The notes under the pieces: model-generated
Seen by the model: the letters and a program-made list of their open reading frames with translations, nothing else
Told to the model about the DNA's origin: nothing
Database searches by the model: none
In this document: piece by piece, positions 20,941-29,703 of the stretch
Numbering within the stretch: position 1 is the stretch's first letter
Layout of the letters: each line of letters opens with the position of its first letter
Made by a program: the position numbers and the translations under genes
Assembly (NCBI GenBank): GCA_900312665.1
Contig: ONZQ02000014.1
Coordinates: forward strand, 713,924 to 777,923
Source of the DNA: Cephalotrichum gorgonifer
Taxonomy: Eukaryota > Ascomycota > Sordariomycetes > Microascales > Microascaceae
Direction of reading: 5' to 3'
DNA: 64,000 nt

Positions 20941-21510
20941 ATGACCAGCACCGGCCCCACAGAAGCCCAGATCGCCCACCAAAAGCTCATCGACGAGCTC
21001 GACATCCACTCCATCCACAAGACCTTCCGCAACCCCCACTGGCGCCCCAACCAGCGCCGCAACAAGAACGTCAAGACGGTCCTCGGCGACGCCTCCCGGC
21101 GGGAGGCGTCCGCCCTCGCCACCCCGCAGGAGAACAGCGGCTCCGCGACGCCCGCGAACGACGACGGGCTCTCGACGAGCGGCGCCTCGACGCCCTCCGC
21201 GGCGAGCGGCTCCGGCCCCAACCTCGCCCAGGCGTCGCGCAGCCTGTCGAAGCTAGTGTTGGAGAAGTCGCTGAGGCCGGTGGGCGCGGGGGCGGCGCCG
21301 AGCGCCACGTACACGAACATCGAGTCGGCCCCGTCGCTCGCGTATCCGAAGAGGTACTGCGACGTTACGGGACTGCCGGCGCCGTACCTGGACCCGAAGA
21401 GCCGGCTGAGGTATCATGATAGGGAGGTGTTCAACCTCATCAGGAGCTTGCCGCAGGGCGTGGCGGAGCAGTACCTCGAGGCGAGGGGGGCACATACAGT
21501 CCTGAAGTGA
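20941..21510 (+). CDS. IES6: INO80 complex subunit Ies6 (YL1 C-terminal domain)
   Basis: A single exon encodes 189 residues, near the size of yeast Ies6 (166). The C-terminal YL1-C domain is clear: RYCDVTGLPAPYLDPKSRLR followed by YHDREVFNLIRSL. The N-terminal block IHKTFRNPHWRPNQRRNKNVK is the conserved Ies6 element, with a disordered Ser/Gly/Thr-rich linker of about 80 residues between. Ies6 is an obligate partner of Arp5 in the INO80 remodeler. The start ATG lies 315 bases from the DAD4 start on the other strand. Vps72/YL1 of SWR1 shares the C-terminal domain but is much longer and acidic, so it is unlikely. Confidence 0.92.
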   Translation: MTSTGPTEAQIAHQKLIDELDIHSIHKTFRNPHWRPNQRRNKNVKTVLGDASRREASALATPQENSGSATPANDDGLSTSGASTPSAASGSGPNLAQASRSLSKLVLEKSLRPVGAGAAPSATYTNIESAPSLAYPKRYCDVTGLPAPYLDPKSRLRYHDREVFNLIRSLPQGVAEQYLEARGAHTVLK

Positions 21511-22945
21511 AGGGGTGACTTGTATCTGGCCTACGGCGGACGAAAACGACAGGTTATTCTGGTGTTACTTGCTTTCTATTTTCTTTTCGGGATACCTCTG
21601 GGGCGTTGCAGGCGTGTGTAAGATTTCGCCAGGCGCAAGCGGACGGCAGGGGAAGTAAGGTTATGGCCCAATGTGCAGGGAGCGAAAGTTGTATATTACT
21701 ATCATAGCACGATCTTAATGGTTTGATTACACTACGGACGGATAAAATGGATGGGGACCTGGGATATGTGCTGTGCGGCCAAACAAAATCAAGCTTCAAC
21801 TATGCAGCCTCCGCCTTTCGACGGAGGATGGGAGTAGACGCTCCGGCTTAATCGTGAACGCATGGTTTGCTCTCTGCCATAAAAGAGATCGACAAGATAC
21901 CGAAGATGGATGGAAGAACATCTCAGTTACCAGCTGCTAGAAGCAGTCCGGCCGTCGTGGCAGGTTGTACTAAACAAAGAAGACAAAAAAGAGCAGGCAT
22001 TCTTCAAGGCCTGTATAGCATCGTGGCCCTAACTAAAGGCCACGCCCACGGAGGCTATCCGATGAAGTTTGGGCCAGTCGCTCCAAGAGCAGGATGGGAA
22101 GTAACAGTCGGTGGTGGTCCGAGAGGAGAGTGACTCCCTTCATGATATCGCGGCCAAGGAAATGGCGAGAGCAAGGTGTAAATATCGAACGACTTTTTGT
22201 TCGCCGAGCTCGTCGTTCGAGGAGCAGCTCCTCGACTTTGCGTCTCCGGCGCCCTGCTCGTTTTGTGGAGAGAGGCGGGAGTTTGAACACTCGAAAATTT
22301 GCCTGCGGATCAAGAATTGAGTGCAAGAGTACTTGTAGTGAGTCGCCGCCCCACATATGGGAGCGGCAGCCAACCACGGCGGAGAACTAATTACATGTGT
22401 CTTTCAACTGGGCGCAAGACTCGACCAAAAAGCCTGCTGAAAGGGAACCAAGGTGAGAGCACCCTGGACCAATCTAACCCTTGCCCCTGAGTCGCACAGG
22501 GGTCCGTGTCATTCAAGGAGCGCGACAAGTTCGTCCTTCTGTTTGCGCCACCCTGCTGCTTTCCCTATCTATTTCTTGCCCGGTGAGATAGGATAACAGA
22601 TATCTGGCCCTCTTTAATACTCTCAGATACAAACTCGATATCGAGATTCTCCTTAATACAATATCGACCTTTTCTCCTCTTGCTTCCTTTTTCTTAAACG
22701 GCTGCCTGGAAATCACGTCGCACCAGTCGCACCATACGTCATCTCCAAACTGAGCTAGAGAACCAAAGAAAAGCCACCTGTCAAGCCACCCCGCGATCGT
22801 TTTTTCCCCGATAGTTATCAGAAGCTGCCCACAGCTCTCTCCTGATTCCTCCAAAGCGGGCCAAAGCGATACCGACCTCAAAACGTCCCTGGGATATTTC
22901 CTCGCCTCGCTTTCTCGAACGCCCTCGAATCACTCGTCGCCCAAG
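21511..22945. other. Intergenic region between IES6 and GOT1
   Basis: A 1.4-kb stretch with the IES6 3' region and GOT1 promoter. Short open frames on both strands near 22030-22390 have no recognisable motif. The last 300 bases are C/T-rich, as in other leaders here. Confidence 0.55.
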
Positions 22946-23745
22946 ATGTCGTCAATGTGGTTATCAGACACCCAGAGTACGTCCCGCGATGGAATCCTCT
23001 GTCCGCGTCTCCGTTAGCGACATTCACGGCAGACTTTCCGGAGAACCCGTCAGTACAGGGGGCATTTGTTCGCTAACAATAGTCTTTTTTGCAGAGATCG
23101 GGGTGGCGTTCTGCACCGGCGGTAGGTTTGCGCCGTGCCAGAAGAAGGCATGGAGGCCCCTTGCGATTCCCGCCGTACTGACGCATTGTCGCAGGAGGGC
23201 TGTTCCTCTTCGGAGGTGTGATGATGTTTTTTGATCGGTCCATGTAAGTCCCTACTCCCCATCGCCGCCCCGGGTAATCCGCGCAATTGGTGTACAAACA
23301 GCTAATAACCATCTTCCATTCCGTCAGGCTCGCCATGGGAAACGTACGAACCCCTTAACCACGTCCCTCCCACACTGGAAGAACCATGCAACTCTCCCAA
23401 CCGCACCCCACCGCCCACGAGGCTAACTGAGAACACCACCCTCTCCAGATCCTCTTCCTCATCGGCCTAACGATAATAATCGGTCCCCAAAAGACGCTCC
23501 TCTTCTTCGCGCGCAAGCAAAAAGCTCGCGGCACGGCGGCGTTCTTCGCCGGCCTAGCTCTCATCCTCTTACGTTGGACCTTCATCGGCTTCGGCGTCGA
23601 GCTCTACGGCATCTTTATCCTATTCGGCGACTTCCTCGGCACCATCGCCGGCTTCGCGAGGAACCTGCCCGTCGTGGGCCCGTATATTGGGATTGCGGTT
23701 GATAGGTCAGGCCTGGGTAGGCGGAACGCCGAATTGCCTGTTTGA
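22946..23745 (+). CDS. GOT1: Golgi transport protein Got1
   Basis: Five exons, 22946-22976, 23095-23121, 23195-23243, 23328-23343 and 23449-23745, give 139 residues, almost the same as yeast Got1 (138). The protein starts MSSMWLSDTQKIGVAF and has the four-helix Got1/Sft2 layout: GLFLFGGVMMFF, ILFLIGLTIIIGP (with the conserved GPQKTLLFF turn), FFAGLALILLRW and ELYGIFILFGDF. Got1 is a multispanning membrane protein of ER-Golgi vesicles acting in COPII budding and fusion. Exons 2 and 4 are only 27 and 16 bases; splice signals are GTACGT, GTAGGT, GTAAGT and GTACGA. The acceptor of exon 3 has a second in-frame AG three bases downstream. Confidence 0.92.
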
Positions 23746-24463
23746 AGAGAGAGGCGACACTCGACCTGGGAGGGGGTATATATCAAGGTCGGTCAGGCTT
23801 GACCACGGTGGTAGGCAGGAGGGGTTGAGACTGTTGATATTCTGAGCATCTGGAGTCATTACGTGTGGCTTTCATCTCCGGGTTTGTTCGGGGCTCACTT
23901 TGGTTCGGCGTTCTCCGTGAAGATTCCGGCTAGATGGTGGTTTTGTTTCTCTGTTTTTCTGTGCGATATATTCAACTGATGGGAAAGGCACGCATCTGGC
24001 GAAAGGAGGAGTTTGTAGAGAATGGAACATGAACAGGACGAGGCAATGGGGGGACTATCTATTATGGGGGGACAAGAAGTTGTATCAATAATACCTTTTG
24101 AATACCACCATCTTCCTTCCATGGCCATCCTACATGTGCCTGGACTCTGTAGTGTCCTAGTATGTCAAGAAGACACGACATGGGTGTATCTGCCCGCTGC
24201 GAGAATCTTCTCCGGGGAAAGCCCTCGGCAAGTAAGATTGATGGTCTGGCTAACGAGTAAACTAGACATCTGTCTGTCCACGGCACTTCTAAAGGGTTCG
24301 TCGAATTCGTCATACTAAAGTTTCAAAAATGGGAGGATTCATAAAACAGAAACGTGCTCCCCATCCCCTTCGCTTCTTCCGCCTTCCAGCCACACATCTC
24401 CTCCCCTCCATACCCGGCGTACCATCTGTCCTCCATTGTTTCCCCACTCGCCCCTCGGCGCTC
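23746..24463. other. Convergent 3' region between GOT1 and profilin
   Basis: Non-coding sequence with both 3' untranslated regions. Open frames up to 98 codons on the plus strand have no family features. Confidence 0.6.
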
Positions 24464-25283
24464 TTAGTACTTGAGGCTGATGAGGTAGTCGGCGAGCTTC
24501 TCGACGACGTTGGCGGTGTTTCCGGCGACGTGACTCTCTCCGTAGTGGCCAACGATGAGGGTCTGCGCCGTCTTGACGATGCAGACACCTTCCCGGCCCT
24601 GTAGTGGAAAGCCTTTGGTCAGCAACGAGGTCGGGGACACGAAAGGGGCAAGCTATAACAAGGGTCTGGGCACATCGGGCGCAAAAGAATAAGAGGGGGG
24701 GCGGGGTACCTGTCGTCCGTACAGACTCCTGCCCTCCGCCTTCGTGACGACGAAACGCTCCCCACCGACGTGGAAGCCGTTGGCCCAAACCGCTTCCTTG
24801 CCGGCGTCGGTAGTCAGGATGGAGGCGAGGGCCTTACCCTCCTCGGCAGAGACCTAGGGTGGGGGAAAGTAATTCCGATCGTCAGGAACTGTAAACAAGA
24901 GCTGCGGGGCACATGCGAAGTGTCTCTCGGGATACGGCTGGGGTAGGTGGGAGATTGGATACCTGGAATCCCGCGGTGGTGGCCCAGGTGCTGGTTCCGT
25001 CGAGGGAAAGGATGGCAGCCTTGTCGAGGTGGCCGCTCTTCACGAGGCTAGAAGCAGAAAGGGAGAATGTCGGGTTAGCTGGTGCGAACCATCGCGTGTA
25101 TCTGGGTCTGGAGAGGTGTGGGTGTCGTGGTGCACGTACGTATCGTCGACATAAGCTGTTCGAGGTGATCGTCAGCGGGTGAGCTAGGCATAGTCGTCGC
25201 GGATGCGGATGGAAGCTGTCTCCCGACCACCCGACTCCCCCGCTATCGGATATCGGGTAACAAAACATACCTTGCCAGGACAT
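24464..25283 (-). CDS. PFY1: Profilin
   Basis: Five minus-strand exons, 25283-25271, 25155-25140, 25047-24963, 24853-24710 and 24598-24464, encode 130 residues, typical for fungal profilin. The N-terminal MSWQAYVDD carries the conserved Trp and Tyr that form the polyproline-binding face with the C-terminal helix (ANVVEKLADYLISLKY). DKAAILSLDGTSTWATTAGF and the GGERFVVTKAEGRSLYGRQ strand pair are also family-conserved. Profilin binds actin monomers and formins and promotes filament growth, important at hyphal tips. The first two exons are 13 and 16 bases. Every junction keeps frame and has GT-AG ends. Confidence 0.95.
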
Positions 25284-26764
25284 CTTGGATTCTGTGTATT
25301 GGGTGGAAGCTGCGGCAGTACTGACGTTATTACTTCTGGGGCTTGAATAATCGACCAAGGGGAGTGTGGCACTTGCAGGTTTTAAGGTGGGAACGGGGAG
25401 GTCTGAGTCTGGTTATGGTATGTGGTGTGTGGTGTACGAGTGCGGAGTCAGTGATGAGAGGTTGAGTTGTATTAGGTTGTTTCTGGGCTGCTTCTGGCTG
25501 GTGGCTTTCTAATGTTATGGTCCGCCAGACTTGTATCCTGCTCTTCCCCGCCTTGGATGACCCGCAGACAAGGAGGGGCAGCAAGTGATTTTTTTTCATG
25601 CGGCCACCACCAAAACCTGGGCAGAGAGGCAAAGGCATACAACGGGCGCGACCTGTTTGGACGGACGACCCCCACTAACGAATAGCCGACATCCAGCATC
25701 TGGGGCCATTATTGCTTCGCTTTCTGTAATGCACTATCTAGATCTTTTGGTACCTGCAGCGCCTCTTAACACACTGGAGAATAACACAAGGTAAGTTAGG
25801 ACACTTGTATCAGCTTTGCGGAGCGTCTGGGAAGCTCTGTTAGGTCCACTGTCTTTCCTTTAGCTAAGCAACCCCGTCATCAGCTCAGCTGGCGATGGCG
25901 TCCGGCCCCTCCTTTTTACCCCTCCCTTCGGAGTAGCACGCGGGATGATGACATGACGGATTTGAGAATCAACTAGCTTATATAATCGCATTGGCGCCCC
26001 AAACATGATGTCAGTTAACTGCCAGCTCCATGCCATCTAACTAGCTGACAGTCCATGTGGGTGATTCGCAGTAGTTAATCGTGATTCCTGACGAGCTCAG
26101 ATACCCGTAGCCTCCTCAGCGGATTTTAACTTCCCCGACAGGATCGAACAGGCAGCGTAGCCAGATAGTTACCATCGGACAGATTCCTGAAATGCACCTG
26201 CCAAGCCCAAACTCCCCAGGCCGGGCAATCCAGCATCCGTAACAGCATCCCGGCCACAGCAAACCTCTACGATATGGGAACAAAACATCGCCGTTCGTCC
26301 GCGTGCGTCATATACGATTCATAATATCTCCGGGCATGTGCCAACATCAGACGGTATTCGGACTCCCTCGGTCCCAGAAGACCGACCTGCAACCCAGCCG
26401 GCGAGACATCATATGCCCTTTCCCCTTCCCATATCGGATCATCCGTCTACAGGCCCGCAAACTTCAGACGAAGAGACCAATTCTGCCGGTCCAAAGGGCA
26501 TCGGATGCGTTACAGCGTTGCAAGGACTGGGCTGCCATCATGAGAAGAATTGCGCCTCCCCCGGGCGGGTTCGTCCGATCGTTGACACCGGCTGACCTCC
26601 AGCATCAGGACACTCGCCCCGCGGAACGGCCTCTTGCCGACGCGGCTGGGTTAGGCGGGTAAATGGGGGAACTAGCTAACAACGCCGTTAGCACCAGCCA
26701 CAAGATGCGGCGAGGCGAACTACTTGTACTCGCCTTACTAGAGAATTGGCTGATCGGCTTGACA

Positions 26765-26790
26765 CGCGTACGAGTATACACTCGTACGCG
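26765..26790. repeat. Inverted repeat, 11-base arms with 4-base loop
   Basis: Arms CGCGTACGAGT and ACTCGTACGCG are perfect reverse complements around ATAC. The arms contain the GTACGAG core of the dispersed GTAC motif. Confidence 0.9.
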
Positions 26791-28454
26791 GCTGGAGGAG
26801 TGGCGGGGGGATCTGCATTCTGCGACAACCATGTTCTCCGCTAGGTCTTGGGGCGCGGGTCTGAAACAGGGCATCTCCACCAAAGTGGAAGAGAGTTCGG
26901 TAGAGCCCTCGGCCTCTCCCGCTGTCGTTCGAGAGGGGGGTAATTCTCAGCTGAGAGGACCCTGGGCGGCCCGGTGTATGAAGTGAGGTTACATGTCAAA
27001 GAGTAGAACCACAATGGACGCCTATCTGGCTCCTCCCGTCTTCTAGAAGCCTTGATGTTTGACACCACTCTGAGCTTGTACGAGCATGCAGAGAACGCGC
27101 AGTGTAGTGGTACGAGCACAGACAGTGAGGACGGCACGGTTAGCCGCCTAGATGTTTCGCCGGCGCCCACCTTCGTTTTGTCTTTTTCCCATGGAGTTAG
27201 AGTTTGGTCGAGGGCATTTGCCTCCCGAGACATGTTGGTTTCGACACATCCACCCACCACCACCTGTTAGCTACGTAGAATACTCGTGTAGGTATAGGTA
27301 CGGGCACGTGAGTGAGTACCTGCACGCCGGTGACGCCGCCAGGGGATGTGTCAGACTTTCACCTCGCCTATTAGGGTGTTTGGTCGTCGCTCCACATGTC
27401 GCTTCCTTCCTGCCAGCGGGTATGAAATGAGGATATGCAGGTACCAATTCCATTTCCTGCATGTGGCGGAATGATTGACTACAATTGCAAAGACAAGTGC
27501 CCTATTACGTAGCTAGTAGTAGGGAGGGCCGGCGTTTGGAGAGTTACCGCCTGTGTGCGTCTTTCTATGGCACATGTATACTATCCTTGTATTGGAGGAC
27601 TTAATTGGAAGGCCGGCAAATTAGATGAACTGAGGTGAGCAGACCAGGGAATATTCGCAATCTAATGTCGCTTCCGCTGTCTGGCAAAAGGATGGAAATA
27701 GCGGTAAGAAAGTGTGGACGGGTTTGCTCGTCCTAGTATTACTACGCACCAGTACGAGTGCTTGTGCCTTTTCTGGAAGCGACCTCTCGACCTCTGATAT
27801 TTCATCACTACTACTCATCCACCTCGCACTAGGGTTGTCGAACGGAGGCTAACGCGAGGATGGGTCGACTGACAGAACGTAGTATCTCCGGACAGTGGAT
27901 ACGTAGCATTGTGGATAGGGTGGGCGGAGAAATAGCGGGAAACGGTTGGCTAGGATTAAATCCAGGGCCCCTGAAATCTTACTCGCACTTTGGATTCTTC
28001 TCGAGCAAGCATCTAATAGGCCCGATTTCCTTCGGGTCCATCTGGGGTAATTCCATCAAGACGCCCAAGACAAGCCAAGACAAGACCCTGGTCTCGGAGA
28101 CAGATACCGAAGTCGATAAGGGCCGCAGAATTGGATCGAGCCCTGCCAGCGCACGCACGACATTCCATTCTTACCCCTGTATTTTCGGGCGGGATGGATG
28201 AGCGAGGACACTCAGTCGCTAGCCCTTTTCTTTTTATTAGCAAGAGGGCCAACCGATGGATTCTATGCAGCAATCCTTTGAGCAAGACTAATGGCAGGGA
28301 TACGATCTCCTCTCGCCTGCGCTTGATTTGTGCAAGTGTAGGGAGGACGAGATTGAAAGGGCATCCGTACTTGTACCTACACCTACAAGGTACTCGTACT
28401 ACTTGTCAGGCCGCCCTTGTATCACCACTTAAGGCTAATCCTTGCCACGCCCCA

Positions 28455-28475
28455 CGGTGACCTCATGGGTCACCG
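28455..28475. repeat. Hairpin, 8-base arms with 5-base loop
   Basis: CGGTGACC and GGTCACCG are perfect complements around TCATG. No T-run follows and no gene end lies nearby, so it is not called a terminator. Confidence 0.8.
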
Positions 28476-28722
28476 GTGCCTCCTGCCGTTCCTGCGCATC
28501 AGGCCCGCCACCAATGCCACCAAGGCAGCGGCAACGAGCAACGGGGGCCCCAAAGGGGGGGGGGCAATGGGGATCCATGACTGGCATCTAACCTGTTAGT
28601 TCCCTTATCCTGCCGATCCTGATACGACCCACGTAACTCGCGAGCACGAAGAAAGTACTTCGCCCTTTGTCAACACTCCCCCTGCCCACTTCCGTGGACG
28701 AGAAGTGAACACGCCAACGGCG

Positions 28723-28746
28723 ACACCCACACCCACACCCACACCC
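28723..28746. repeat. (ACACCC)4 tandem repeat
   Basis: Four perfect hexamer units, ending in ACCCAAAC-like sequence. It is too short and of the wrong unit to be a telomeric tract. Confidence 0.9.
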
Positions 28747-29703
28747 AAACAGGGGTGAGCAGAAGGAGCTCTTTCACCATCCGCGAATATCTCTACTCGT
28801 ACCTCTCAATGGCCCGGAAGTAAGTGAGAGTATACTTGTACGAGCACGAGTACAAGTAAAGTACTTGGAGCTTGCCTGATCCTGGTCGCCGATCACACCC
28901 AAAATGCCGGCCTCATCTATCCCAAACAGGGCAGAGGGAGCACCGCTCGCACGAGGTTCATACCTGCTATATTATCCCTACGATCCGAGGGGATGTGTCT
29001 GTTGGATGGAAGTCCAGCCGAGCGAGGTGAGCAGATGTTCCGTGCCGAAGTGACATGGATGGTGACAGCCGTCGTCTTTACACGGTAACAGGTTCGAGGT
29101 GGAAAAAAGCTTTTTGTGTTTCTACTTATTTTTTTGATTTGGCGGGAAGGAGGAAGGGGGAGGGGGATTATGGGGCGGACGATTGGAGAAGCTTGAAATT
29201 AACACGAGATAACGAAACGTACTTGTAAGAGACGGCTCCTTCCCTAAAGGTGGCCCTATCCTCTCTCCGTCCCACGCCTTCCCCGGCTTTTGAAGAATTC
29301 AGCCCGCGCTATCTTTCTCTCTCTCTCTCTCTTCCCTGACACTCGTTGTTCTTCTTAATTGTACTCGTTTTTAGACGCTAGGCTTCTTTTTCTTCAGTGT
29401 CATTTCATTTTGCGCGTCCTAAACGGCACTAATTTCCTTACCACTGCCTCGTTTCCATACTTTCTGCTGCGACACGAGCAGTCGCAATCGCAGTCGCACT
29501 CGCGGTCGCCCAAGTGTTCTATTCCTCTGCACCTCTGCGTCTCACTACTACGGTGTAATACACAACTCGCAAGTTTTGGTCGCTTCAGACCCCCCCCTGA
29601 CAAGGGTCTTCGATACAGGTGGCCGCTCTCGCGTACGACCTCATCCCCACGCCGTTACATCAGGGCAGCGGACCTTCCAACCGCCGAAAACAGCACCTCC
29701 ACC

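Larger units (their letters stand above)
25284..29703. other. Gene-poor 4.4-kb intergenic region
   Basis: No supportable gene on either strand; open frames are under 145 codons and lack motifs. It contains repeated GTAC-containing palindromic motifs (26765-26790, 28367-28376, 28390-28399 and neighbours near 28835), a perfect hairpin (28455-28475), an ACACCC tandem repeat (28723-28746) and a G/T run near 28552. The last 350 bases before 29704 are rich in CT repeats, consistent with the leader of the downstream gene. Confidence 0.6.

Noticed and set aside
16941..21510. A co-transcribed operon-like unit of ARP5, DAD4 and IES6
   Set aside because: IES6 is on the opposite strand and the genes have separate upstream regions; only linkage is supported.
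28455..28475. Hairpin as a transcription terminator
   Set aside because: No following T-run, no nearby gene end, and hairpin terminators are not a eukaryotic Pol II mechanism.
28723..28746. Telomere-like repeat
   Set aside because: The unit ACACCC is not the fungal CCCTAA repeat and only four copies exist inside the chromosome.
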